From Runella zeae DSM 19591 (lineage in GTDB: Bacteria; Bacteroidota; Bacteroidia; Cytophagales; Spirosomataceae), in the NCBI RefSeq assembly GCF_000423565.1, contig NZ_AUIF01000042.1, positions 1-64,000 on the forward strand: a stretch of DNA of 64,000 nt. Reading direction: 5' to 3'. The notes under the pieces are model-generated. The model did not search any database, was not told where the DNA came from, and was given only the letters and a program-made list of their open reading frames with translations. Made by a program: the position numbers and the translations under genes. Of the stretch, positions 18,072 through 25,340 are shown piece after piece (position 1 is the stretch's first letter; every line of letters starts with the position of its first letter).

Positions 18072-18773
18072 ATGAAGCAATCGATATGGGCGGTAGGTGT
18101 ACTACTTGCAGCGGGGTTGGTAAGTTGTGACAAAACAGATGACAACGTCGGCCCTAATTTTATTCATACAACCGATTTCAACAAAGATACTACTACGTGG
18201 CAGACGGGAATCGTGGACTACAATGTTCAGCAAGAAGGGATTATGGAATTTAGTTCAAAACTCACTGCACTTCCTACAGATTCCACCAAAAAAGGTCTCA
18301 AGCTCACAAGCAGCAATCGTAGTGATGATGCCTTTATGTATTTGACTCGCAAGCTAACAGGACTTGCTCCCAATCAAAGCTACAAAATAGAGTTTGAGGT
18401 GGAATTAGCTTCTCAATATCCTGCCTCAGGAGTAGGGGTAGGCGGCTCTCCGGGCGGTGCTGTTTATTTGAAAGCGGGGGCTTCTGGCACGGCGCCCCAA
18501 AAAGCCAAAGATACCGCAGGTGACTGGAAACTCAACTGGGATAAAGGTGCTCAAAGTGAATCTGGTAAAGACGCTGTGGTATTAGGAAATATTGGGATTG
18601 AAGGCGACCAATACAAATATCAGCTCATTAAGCGCAATAATCAGACAAAACCTTTTACCGCCAAAACTAACGACAAAGGAGAATTATGGCTTTTGGTAGG
18701 TACCGACTCTGGTTTTGAGGGCGTTACGACGATTTATTATACCCAAGTGAAAGCGGTTTTGATAAAAAATTAG
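18072..18773 (+). CDS. Predicted lipoprotein, unknown function
   Basis: From the ATG at 18072 the protein has 233 aa. It begins MKQSIWAVGVLLAAGLVSCD, a lipoprotein signal with a lipobox ending in Cys, so it should be anchored in a membrane facing outward. The mature part is beta-rich and contains LTGLAPNQSYKIEFEVELAS, a pattern seen in carbohydrate-binding or jelly-roll modules of secreted Bacteroidota proteins. I cannot name the family. A longer in-frame start at 18000 exists, but it would bury the lipobox. A hairpin at 18834 probably ends the transcript. Confidence 0.75.
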   Translation: MKQSIWAVGVLLAAGLVSCDKTDDNVGPNFIHTTDFNKDTTTWQTGIVDYNVQQEGIMEFSSKLTALPTDSTKKGLKLTSSNRSDDAFMYLTRKLTGLAPNQSYKIEFEVELASQYPASGVGVGGSPGGAVYLKAGASGTAPQKAKDTAGDWKLNWDKGAQSESGKDAVVLGNIGIEGDQYKYQLIKRNNQTKPFTAKTNDKGELWLLVGTDSGFEGVTTIYYTQVKAVLIKN

Positions 18774-18833
18774 AACATCAGTATGGCTTGACCTCAAACT
18801 CAAGCCTCAATTTTTCCTTTTTGCTCATACCCG

Positions 18834-18875
18834 ACCCGTCAAGGCAGCAGCTTTGGCGGGTTTATGCTTTTTTTA
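18834..18875 (+). terminator. Probable terminator after the lipoprotein gene
   Basis: ACCCGTCAA (18834-18842) pairs with TTGGCGGGT (18853-18861) with one G-T pair and a 10-base loop. A T-rich tract follows at about 18868-18874. Confidence 0.6.
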
Positions 18876-18980
18876 TCTTTGAAATAACTTATGACAGATT
18901 TTGCCTAAGAACTTGTCGAAATCTTCAAAAGTAGGTTTTTGAGTTAGTGCAAATAATAGAAGTAAAAGTAAATTATTCAT
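18873..18980 (-). CDS. Possible 35-aa exported peptide
   Basis: An ATG at 18978-18980 opens a 35-codon frame (MNNLLLLLLFALTQKPTF...) with a poly-leucine start like a signal peptide and a charged end with one Cys. It ends at TAA 18873-18875, inside the T tract of the opposite-strand terminator. It lies 84 bases downstream of the 261-aa secreted protein on the same strand. It may be a remnant of a larger gene or chance; there is no independent support. Confidence 0.25.
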   Translation of the reverse strand: MNNLLLLLLFALTQKPTFEDFDKFLGKICHKLFQR

Positions 18981-19064
18981 TTTTAAAATGCGTTAAAAAG
19001 GGTAACACCCGCTTCGGTTTGCTCAGGCACTATTACTTGAAGGGATGTTTTATAACGGTGTATG

Positions 19065-19850
19065 CTATTTTTTAAGTTTTATGTCTTTGTATAATAGACG
19101 GCAATCAAAAACTCCTTCGGTCTGCATATCTACATCAAAGGTAATAGCCTCGATTACTTTAAACGTTCTTACGATTAGATTACCTACATATACCTCATTT
19201 ATGATTTCTGTTGGATATAAAATATTTCCTGATTTTTTGAATATATCCCTGGTGATTTTCATGCTAATTTCTCCATTTTCTTTTGTCATTATTGTACTTA
19301 AATGACGATAAGAAGTTTTTTCGATAAGGTGTATGTAGTAATTTCTATTGCGGGATAGATGTTCTAATTTAAAAAATGTTTGCTTATCAATGATAGTGTC
19401 TTTTACGGTAGGAGGGTGATTGCTTATACCTTGCCATCCCACAATTGAATCAAAAAAAATCAAGTCAGATTCACCTGTAAAGTTAACTTCTGGGTTTTTA
19501 TCTCTTTTTTTTGTTTCGAAATGTGTGACTCGATTTCTCATGTACGAAACTCCATTTTCTTGGCATAGACAGTCTGCCTTATCATCAAAAAAAGAGTCAG
19601 CTCTATAATGAAAGGGTATTTTTTGTATCTGAATAGTAGAATCATAGAGAGAATTTGGGTGTGATAATCCATTTCCAAAGGAAATTTCGTTGGTCGGCTT
19701 TAATTTTATCAATACCGTGGTATTTAACTTTGCAGAGTCACTTCCATGATTTTTTTGAATATATTCTTTTAAGAATTGATTAAATTCTTGAGCCTTAGCT
19801 TGTTGATTTAAAATGTATAATATTCCTAAAATGTATGTAAATACCCTCAT
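19065..19850 (-). CDS. Secreted protein of unknown function, 261 aa
   Basis: The protein has a signal peptide (MRVFTYILGILYILNQQAKA) and then a soluble body rich in Lys, Asn and Ile with a Cys pair (DCLCQE). The mid-region FFKLEHLSRNRNYYIHLIEK and the generally beta-rich pattern resemble outer-envelope proteins of the GLPGLI type, but I could not find the defining motif and leave it unnamed. The first ~56 codons and about 85 bases of upstream DNA recur as a decayed copy at 27345-27596, so this gene belongs to the duplicated accessory block. It is the last minus-strand gene of that block. Confidence 0.65.
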   Translation of the reverse strand: MRVFTYILGILYILNQQAKAQEFNQFLKEYIQKNHGSDSAKLNTTVLIKLKPTNEISFGNGLSHPNSLYDSTIQIQKIPFHYRADSFFDDKADCLCQENGVSYMRNRVTHFETKKRDKNPEVNFTGESDLIFFDSIVGWQGISNHPPTVKDTIIDKQTFFKLEHLSRNRNYYIHLIEKTSYRHLSTIMTKENGEISMKITRDIFKKSGNILYPTEIINEVYVGNLIVRTFKVIEAITFDVDMQTEGVFDCRLLYKDIKLKK

Positions 19851-19875
19851 TTTGATAAGTGTTTATATGTTAGCT

Positions 19876-19904
19876 ATCCGTTTACAGTACAGCTGTAAAC
19901 GGAT
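19876..19904. repeat. 12-bp inverted repeat upstream of the 261-aa gene
   Basis: ATCCGTTTACAG (19876-19887) and CTGTAAACGGAT (19893-19904) are perfect inverted copies with a 5-base spacer, 26 bases upstream of the start codon at 19850. No T tract follows, so an operator or mRNA leader hairpin is as likely as a terminator. In the decayed copy near 27540 only one arm is kept. Confidence 0.55.
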
Positions 19905-20032
19905 ATTGCCTTTTTAATTGATACACCCAAACATATTGCCGATGAGCATGCCTGCATCAATTTGTTCGAAAGTGCCATGCATAATTAATGCAGTTGCAAT
20001 TCCACACATCATTGATGATCTAATCGGCAAGC

Positions 20033-20131
20033 CTTACATTCCACAAAAGGAACCTTGAAAATTCAATATTTTTCACAAAGTTGGCTAACAATAAAATGAC
20101 AACTAATTGATTTTTTGTCGATACCTAAACA
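20033..20131. repeat. Partial copy of the MITE-like repeat
   Basis: This stretch matches the right-hand half of the elements at 25091-25277 and 26061-26238: AACCTTGAAAA, the AACAAT-AAAA block, ACAACTAATTGA and the end CCTAAACAG. The left end with the first inverted repeat is not recognisable. It lies just downstream of the 66-aa membrane protein gene, the same relative position the other copies have. Confidence 0.55.
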
Positions 20132-20157
20132 GTTACTGTTTCCTTTTACTATGCACT

Positions 20158-20358
20158 CTACTTTTTGCCAAGATTTTTATAGGTTTTATGTATCCCCACC
20201 CTAAAGATAAGTAATCCAACAAAGATTAAGATAGGGACAGATGAAGATATGAGGGATGTTAAAGTTTCTGAATTAAAGCCGATTGAAATATAGTAATATG
20301 AGCTTATGCCAAAAAAGATGCCTAAGAAAGCATCGAATAAGAGTAGTTTTTTGTTCAT
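20158..20358 (-). CDS. Small two-TM membrane protein, possible immunity protein
   Basis: From the ATG at 20356-20358 the product is 66 aa with two hydrophobic spans (LLLFDAFLGIFFGISSYYY and LISSSVPILIFVGLLIFRVG) and a basic tail. It lies 85 bases downstream of the double-glycine-leader peptide gene on the same strand, with a long palindrome between them. Small membrane proteins encoded next to bacteriocin-like peptides are commonly their self-protection proteins; that role is inferred from size and position only. An upstream ATG could add 13 residues (MNNYYYNLKKCKT). Confidence 0.55.
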   Translation of the reverse strand: MNKKLLLFDAFLGIFFGISSYYYISIGFNSETLTSLISSSVPILIFVGLLIFRVGIHKTYKNLGKK

Positions 20359-20399
20359 TGTTTTACATTTTTTTAAATTATAGTAATAATTATTCATTT

Positions 20400-20434
20400 T
20401 TTCAATTGTGTTAAAATTTTTAACACAATTGAAA
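20400..20434. repeat. 35-bp near-perfect palindrome between peptide and membrane-protein genes
   Basis: TTTCAATTGTGTTAAAA (20400-20416) and TTTTAACACAATTGAAA (20418-20434) are perfect 17-bp inverted arms around one central base. It lies 10 bases past the stop of the peptide gene. It can fold into an AT-rich hairpin in the mRNA, and could protect or attenuate the transcript so that peptide is made in excess over the downstream protein. It could also be a dimeric regulator site. Confidence 0.7.
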
Positions 20435-20443
20435 GATAAATAA

Positions 20444-20659
20444 TCAACCGGCAATACAACTTCCTATACTCCACCCTGTCCCAGCAGCATCAATTAGTAC
20501 ACCAGCCACAACACCACCAGCTAAACCCCCTGTAGCAGGTACTGCGGCAATTGCTAATCCTAAACCAACAATGCCCAATACCCCAAATACACAGCCCGAA
20601 GTGAAAGACCATTTTCCCCCACTAATCTTCTCCATTTGTACATTTTCTAATTTTTTCAT
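20444..20659 (-). CDS. Bacteriocin-like precursor peptide with double-glycine leader
   Basis: The 71-aa product starts MKKLENVQMEKISGG, a short leader ending in Gly-Gly as cut by C39 peptidases of PCAT exporters. The predicted mature part of 56 residues begins KWSFTSGC. It is hydrophobic and full of small residues (GLAGGVVAGVL), with GxxxG-like spacing typical of pore-forming class II peptides. Its only two cysteines (Cys23 and Cys69) lie near the ends and could form one disulphide. The gene is the fourth of an operon that also encodes a thioredoxin-like protein, the PCAT and a broken glycosyltransferase. A related peptide is encoded at 26247-26447, with a 96% identical 84-bp leader region. 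Activity against bacteria is inferred, not shown. Confidence 0.8.
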   Translation of the reverse strand: MKKLENVQMEKISGGKWSFTSGCVFGVLGIVGLGLAIAAVPATGGLAGGVVAGVLIDAAGTGWSIGSCIAG

Positions 20660-20714
20660 TTTACAAAGGTTTTAATTTTAGCCTACCCTTTACGCATTTC
20701 GGCAATCGCGGTGA
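20631..20714. repeat. 84-bp repeat, copy 1 (leader start plus end of glycosyltransferase)
   Basis: Bases 20631-20714 match 26419-26502 at 81 of 84 positions. The unit covers the first ten leader codons of the peptide gene, the gap before it and ten codons that read VTAIAEMRKG-stop on the minus strand. That reading is probably the true C-terminal end of a glycosyltransferase gene, which is out of frame here. Confidence 0.85.
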
Positions 20715-21362
20715 CTTGACATCTCGTGCTCCAACATCTATCAACGTTAGCAAATATAAATAGAGAAAAGATTGATGCTTATTCAAAATTGAATAAAATA
20801 AATAAAAAATGAAATTTTTATGAGCAGCTTGTTTATGGGTGTTTAGTCCAAAGAAGAAAAAACAACAGAAATAAAACTTAGGGAACAAAGGGTATTGGGT
20901 ATTATACAAATTGTCAGATTGTGGGTAGAGCGAAAGCATCGTTTGTATAAAAGCAAATCTAATTTTTCGTCTTTTCAATTCAGGATAAAGGATGATAAAA
21001 TCAGTACTCTGAAATGAATCTAAAAAGATAATTGTAGGCTTTATTTGTTCTAAAATAGAAATAAACGTTTTTTGTCGATTCTCATAGAATTTATCATAAA
21101 ATCGATCCAGCAAATTATCAAGGTATTTTATCCGCGATTGAGTAGTGTATTTGTCTAGTATTTGCTCACCGTTTAATGCAAAAGGAAAACTCTCTAAGCG
21201 AACACATTCAAAACCCACCACCGAAACGTAAGGATGTAGTTCTGATGGTAAACCATATACCACGCGGTCGCCTTGCTGTACTGCCGAACGAGCCAATCCA
21301 AAGGTAGCATTGAGGTGTCCTTTAGCGGGACTCATCAAAAAAAGTAGGGTATCGGCCATCAT
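20661..21362 (-). pseudogene. Truncated UGT-type (GT1-like) glycosyltransferase
   Basis: The start is convincing: LLFLMSPAKGHLNATFGLA, RVVYGLPSELHPYV and later PTIIFLDSFQ match the N-terminal Rossmann half of UDP-glycosyltransferases of the MGT/UGT type, normally about 400 aa. Coding similarity ends near base 20852, about residue 170. From there to 20742 the frame runs through a 110-bp intergenic repeat also found upstream of the XRE gene at 27975-28084, giving a Phe/Tyr-rich nonsense tail. The final codons read the real C-terminus out of frame. The acceptor half and sugar-nucleotide site are lost, so the product is almost surely inactive. It starts 3 bases after the PCAT stop, so it was once co-expressed with the exporter and peptide. 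Confidence 0.75.
20742..20851. repeat. 110-bp repeat, copy 1 (interrupts the glycosyltransferase)
   Basis: Bases 20742-20851 and 27975-28084 share the same sequence with roughly one change in eight, including the stretch ATTCAAAATTGAATAAAATA. At 27975 the unit lies directly before the XRE regulator start; here it abuts glycosyltransferase coding DNA. It marks a recombination junction. Confidence 0.8.
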
Positions 21363-21365
21363 TTA

Positions 21366-23597
21366 TCAAACGCTTAAGGCAGGAGTTGTGGTAGTATTCC
21401 ATTCGCCCCAGTAATCGCTGTACATATTGGCACTTTGCAAGAGTTGTTCGTGCGCACCTGATTGGGCAAAAACGCCATTTTCTAGTAGATAAATGCGGTC
21501 GCAGATACTACGTAATGTATGAAGTCGGTGGGTGATGAAAATGATTCCCATTTCGCTCTTTAGCTGTTTCAAAAGTCCTAACACAAACTTTTCGGTATGA
21601 CGGTCAAGGGCTGCCGTGGCTTCGTCCAGAATCAGGAACTGCGGTTTGGCCACGAGTGCCCTTGCAAGCCCTATCAATTGCCGCTGTCCGCCCGATAGAT
21701 TGACACCTTCTTCACCTAGAATGGTCAGAATACCCTGAGGAAAACTATCTAGAAAAGGAGCAAAACCATACTTGTCGAGTAACTGAAATGCGGCAGCAAT
21801 TTCTTGCTCAGTAGTGCCAAAACAGATATTGTCAATCACTGTTCCATTGAAAATGTGTACCTGCTGAGGTACAATCCCAATCAATTGACGCCAATGATGC
21901 ACGTCTAGTTCCTCCAAGCCAAATTGACCATTGATTCGTATTCGACCCGCTTCGGGTTCATAAAAACGCTGAATGAGTTGACAAATCAAACTTTTTCCGC
22001 CGCCACTTTCGCCTACGATAGAGATAATTTCGCCTTTTTGAAGTTGAAAATCAATGTCTTGCAATAATTGTTTTTTGCCCGGAAAGCGAAACGAAATATT
22101 TTGAAACTGTAACGATTGAAAATCAATGCGCTGCTGTTCGTAAGCTACTTTTTCGGCGCTGACATTCACAAACTCATACATCCGATCAAAAGCGATTTTC
22201 GCATCGTTGAGCGGGACACTGATGAGGGCTAAATTAGTCACGGAGGGTAGAAGAGACGAAACTGCCCCCAGTATAGCCGTCATTTCGCCTATTTTGATTT
22301 GATTTTTATAAACGGCATAGATGGTAATGCCAAGCACTATGCCGATAAAAACGGTGGCGGCTACTCCCGTAGAAGCCGATAAACGAACCTGCTTGGTGCC
22401 TGATTGATAGACCCTTTCTTGAAAATTTCCAAATAGAAGCTGATTGAGATTGCTGAAAAAAGGTTGTTTGTTACGATTTTTGACGTCGGCAATGCCCTGA
22501 ATCGTATTAATGAAATTGCTTTCGCTCAACGAATACGCCACCATGACGTTGGTTTGGGCGTCGATAAGTCCTTTGTTTTGACGATAAATCAACCAAAAAT
22601 AAATTGGCAAAATCAACAAACTAGCCAAGCCTACCTGCCAATTGTAGTACAACAACAACCCAAACGAAGCAATAACCATCAGCAAATCGACAAGTAGATT
22701 ACCGGCGAGCATACCGATTGTGTTCTGAATACGGCTAGTGTCGTTGAGGCGAGCCACAAAGTCACCGATTTTGCGCGTATCAAAAAACGACTTAGGGAGA
22801 TACAGTAGTTTATCAAAAAAAGCGGTGTTCATTCGTATCCCAAATTCTTTGCTTTGACGCATGAGCAAAAACTGCCTCAATACCGACATCCCAACTCGCG
22901 CCAATAGCAGTACTACCACCAAAACCGTAGCTAGGATAATACGGGTGGAGTTTTTGGAAGGCAGTATTTTATCAATCAATTGTTGAGAATAAATAGCCAT
23001 TGTAAGCCCCAACACTGCCATCAATACACCTACGCCCGCACTCACGGCCAACAAAGGCACATCCTGACGAATCAATCCCAAAAACCATTCTTTCTTTCGA
23101 TTGGCTTGGTCGGCAATTTTTACAAATGATTCGTTGGGCTCTAATACCAAACAATCCCCTGATTTCCAGTGCTTTTTTAAATCTTTTTCTGTCCATTCTA
23201 CCACGCCTCGGGCAGGGTCGCTTATCAAAGATGACCCAGTTCCTTCCTCCCCAAAGGATGCTTTATTTACTCCCGTTTTGGGGTCAGATATGGGGCCGTA
23301 CCACACCACATAATGCTGCAAACCTCCTTCAAGCTCGATATGCAATATGACAGGCTTGCCGTGTGCTATGAGCGACGGGATATCAGACTCGTAGCCGTCG
23401 GCTTCAAAGCCCAATTTGAGGGCAGCTTCTTTGAGACCTAACAACGACGTGCCGCTCAAATCGGCCCCACAAAAGCGGCGGATTTGTTCGAAATTGCTAT
23501 CGCCGCCATAAAATCGTACCAATGATAAGAGGCAAGCCACGCCACAGTCGCGCTGATCTTGTTGGAGTACATGACTGCGTTTGATTAAAGTAGGCAT
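21366..23597 (-). CDS. Peptidase-containing ABC transporter (PCAT, C39 peptidase)
   Basis: PCATs remove double-glycine leaders and export the mature peptide through the inner membrane. Domains in this 743-aa protein: C39 peptidase at 1-150 with the catalytic Cys in QQDQRDCGVACL, His in LQHYVVWYG and Asp in SDPARGVVEW; six membrane helices at about 175-460; ATPase at 490-730 with Walker A GESGGGKS, signature NLSGGQRQ, Walker B FLILDEATAALD and switch His in FITHRLH. All key residues are present, so it should work. The peptidase domain has about 20 extra residues between the His and Asp motifs, with ISDP seen twice. It is encoded between the thioredoxin-like gene and the glycosyltransferase remnant. 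The obvious cargo is the peptide at 20444-20659. Confidence 0.95.
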   Translation of the reverse strand: MPTLIKRSHVLQQDQRDCGVACLLSLVRFYGGDSNFEQIRRFCGADLSGTSLLGLKEAALKLGFEADGYESDIPSLIAHGKPVILHIELEGGLQHYVVWYGPISDPKTGVNKASFGEEGTGSSLISDPARGVVEWTEKDLKKHWKSGDCLVLEPNESFVKIADQANRKKEWFLGLIRQDVPLLAVSAGVGVLMAVLGLTMAIYSQQLIDKILPSKNSTRIILATVLVVVLLLARVGMSVLRQFLLMRQSKEFGIRMNTAFFDKLLYLPKSFFDTRKIGDFVARLNDTSRIQNTIGMLAGNLLVDLLMVIASFGLLLYYNWQVGLASLLILPIYFWLIYRQNKGLIDAQTNVMVAYSLSESNFINTIQGIADVKNRNKQPFFSNLNQLLFGNFQERVYQSGTKQVRLSASTGVAATVFIGIVLGITIYAVYKNQIKIGEMTAILGAVSSLLPSVTNLALISVPLNDAKIAFDRMYEFVNVSAEKVAYEQQRIDFQSLQFQNISFRFPGKKQLLQDIDFQLQKGEIISIVGESGGGKSLICQLIQRFYEPEAGRIRINGQFGLEELDVHHWRQLIGIVPQQVHIFNGTVIDNICFGTTEQEIAAAFQLLDKYGFAPFLDSFPQGILTILGEEGVNLSGGQRQLIGLARALVAKPQFLILDEATAALDRHTEKFVLGLLKQLKSEMGIIFITHRLHTLRSICDRIYLLENGVFAQSGAHEQLLQSANMYSDYWGEWNTTTTPALSV

Positions 23598-23696
23598 GGT
23601 TAGAAAGTGGGTAGGTTGGTGATGTACTTAATGACCCATGCAAGCAAGTAAGCCGCAAGTTTAAGAATATATGTCATAATAAAACAATAGGTAACT

Positions 23697-23721
23697 CCCC
23701 TTCTCCAGAAAGGAGAAGGGG
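23697..23721. repeat. REP-like GC-rich hairpin
   Basis: CCCCTTCTCC (23697-23706) and GGAGAAGGGG (23712-23721) form a 10-bp stem, followed by GGCCGGGGGTTGAGG. This motif, a C-rich arm, a G-rich arm and a GGCCGGGGG tail, resembles REP-like dispersed repeats I recall from many Bacteroidota genomes. It lies in the 138-bp gap between the thioredoxin-like gene and the PCAT and may stabilise or partly end the mRNA. Confidence 0.6.
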
Positions 23722-23735
23722 GCCGGGGGTTGAGG

Positions 23736-24251
23736 TTATTTTAGGTATTTGACAATCGCCTCCATTTTGGTTTCTCCCACGTATTTTTTTACCAAATTCC
23801 CTTCGGCATCATAAATCAAAATAGTAGGAACCGTACGGAAACCAAACTGTTTATCAGCGGCTTGGGGGGAGATTTGGGCAATGGTAAGCGAAGGAATGGT
23901 TTTTTGTAAGGCATATTCTTTCTCAAACGCTCGCAGTACCCAAAGGCGCTCGGTAGAAAGCCAAAACAGTTGGGCATTTTGAAAAGCCTGTGGCTGTTTT
24001 TTTAATTGATTGGCCTCCTGTTGGCAATGTTCGCAATGAGGGTCAAAATAAAATAGCACAGTGGGCTGCCCTTTTTGTGAAAGGCTAATGACCGTACTAT
24101 CCAATGTACTCAGAGCCACCGTGGGCAGGTGTTGCATCTTTGAGGTGGCCTCTTTTTTGCGTTGGAGGGTTTGATAAGATTGTAACATCAACCACACGAC
24201 TAACCCGACTACACTTAGCAAAAGTGTGGCAATGACTATTTTTTTATTCAT
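23736..24251 (-). CDS. Membrane-anchored thioredoxin-like protein
   Basis: From the ATG at 24249-24251 the product is 171 aa: one N-terminal membrane anchor (IVIATLLLSVVGLVVWLML) and a periplasmic thioredoxin fold with the active site CEHC in FYFDPHCEHCQQEAN and the cis-proline loop FRTVPTILIYD. It begins 5 bases after the stop of the 206-aa membrane protein and precedes the PCAT gene. In this place it is a good candidate to form or reshuffle the disulphide of the two-cysteine export peptide, or to keep the PCAT's catalytic Cys reduced. Both roles are inferred. Confidence 0.85.
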   Translation of the reverse strand: MNKKIVIATLLLSVVGLVVWLMLQSYQTLQRKKEATSKMQHLPTVALSTLDSTVISLSQKGQPTVLFYFDPHCEHCQQEANQLKKQPQAFQNAQLFWLSTERLWVLRAFEKEYALQKTIPSLTIAQISPQAADKQFGFRTVPTILIYDAEGNLVKKYVGETKMEAIVKYLK

Positions 24252-24256
24252 AGATT

Positions 24257-24877
24257 TTAAGGAGTAAAACTCACCGTAATAAACATCACTACTGCCACCC
24301 ACAGTACCAATCCCATGCCGTAGGACGCTAAAACCACCTCGAAAGATTGGGGCATATCTCGCTCAATGACTTGGCTGACTCCCCTTGCTAACAACACCCA
24401 ATAGATGATTTCAAAGACATTTAGTAACTGGAGTGGATAGATAAGCCACGGCTGTACAGTAGTATAATCAAAAAAATTGAGCGCGGATAGCGGGTAAAAA
24501 ATTTGTAAATCTTGTAGTGTATAATCCGTTTGGAAAAGTGCGAACCACAGTATTTTAAGAAACGGTGGAATAAGAAAAACAAACTCCGCTTCTAATGCTA
24601 AGCCAAAAGTGGCTTTGAATGAAAACGTATTGGTAATAAAAAACAAGCCAATGCTTAGGCAAGAGGCTACTAATGTAAGTTTGATAAGAGTTAGAAGGGG
24701 AAGAATAACGTAACTTACCCATTTCCATTTTTTGCCTTCATTTATTATGTTTTCTATTTGTTCGTAGGTGAGTTGTTCGGCGAAAGTATTGAAATACAAA
24801 GTTTCCGAAATTAGTAAATAGTTAGATAGGTATAATAATAACAATATAAATATTATATAAGTAAAGTATTTATACAT
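24257..24877 (-). CDS. Multi-spanning membrane protein of the peptide-export operon
   Basis: The 206-aa protein has about five hydrophobic spans (first YFTYIIFILLLLYLSNYLL, last GLVLWVAVVMFITV) and a soluble loop with LTYEQIENIINEGKKWKW after the first. I recognise no named domain; the layout is loosely like small YIP1-type proteins. Its start overlaps the 67-aa gene by 8 bases and its stop is 5 bases before the thioredoxin-like gene, so it is firmly part of the operon. A decayed copy of its N-terminal coding region is at 26641-26747. It could be an accessory export or immunity factor. Confidence 0.7.
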   Translation of the reverse strand: MYKYFTYIIFILLLLYLSNYLLISETLYFNTFAEQLTYEQIENIINEGKKWKWVSYVILPLLTLIKLTLVASCLSIGLFFITNTFSFKATFGLALEAEFVFLIPPFLKILWFALFQTDYTLQDLQIFYPLSALNFFDYTTVQPWLIYPLQLLNVFEIIYWVLLARGVSQVIERDMPQSFEVVLASYGMGLVLWVAVVMFITVSFTP

Positions 24878-25073
24878 TTTTTCGCGTTTTATTGATAATA
24901 ATATAAGGAACTACACAGAGGATGAGCAGGCAAATTGGGGTAAAAATTTTAAAATAATGTAGTAAAAAATGCTCACTATTTTTGGTGTATTGGAAATGTA
25001 TTAAAAAAATATATAAGATTGCTGTTATAATATTTAATGCATTTCGTATTATTAATAAATTGAAAAGTTTCAT
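24870..25073 (-). CDS. Small two-TM membrane protein
   Basis: The 67-aa product has two hydrophobic spans (LIIRNALNIITAILYIFLI and IFTPICLLILCVVPYIIIN) and a basic end (NKTRKNV). It is the first gene of the operon that runs through the thioredoxin-like protein and PCAT to the peptide, overlapping the next gene by 8 bases. A MITE-like repeat lies just upstream, so the operon's promoter is either in or beyond that repeat. Its role, perhaps immunity, is a guess from size and place. Confidence 0.55.
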   Translation of the reverse strand: MKLFNLLIIRNALNIITAILYIFLIHFQYTKNSEHFLLHYFKIFTPICLLILCVVPYIIINKTRKNV

Positions 25074-25090
25074 GATAAATGTTTTGTAAC

Positions 25091-25277
25091 TGTTTAGGTG
25101 CTCTTTTTGCTTAAAAAGTACAATTTAAAGGCTATTAGTATCTGGTTAAAATAGTGCATTTTTGGTCTAATGAAATCTTTAGAATTTAAAAAATGTGATA
25201 TTTTTCAAACTATGCTCAATAATGAAAAAATAACCAATTGACTATTAGATTTTTGTGTTTTTTAGGGTGTCTAAACA
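25091..25277. repeat. MITE-like element, copy 2
   Basis: This 187-bp AT-rich unit starts TGTTTAGGTGCTC and ends with the near inverted copy (complement TGTTTAGACAC). The identity of the ends extends outward (TAACTGTTTAG on both sides). It aligns over its full length with 26061-26238. It contains no frame long enough for a gene. Its position is the gap between the 199-aa and 67-aa membrane protein genes. Confidence 0.65.
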
Positions 25278-25340
25278 GTTATAACAAATCAAAAGGGCAG
25301 CTGAACTGTAAAGACTGCTTTAAACGAGAATTGGAGTAAA

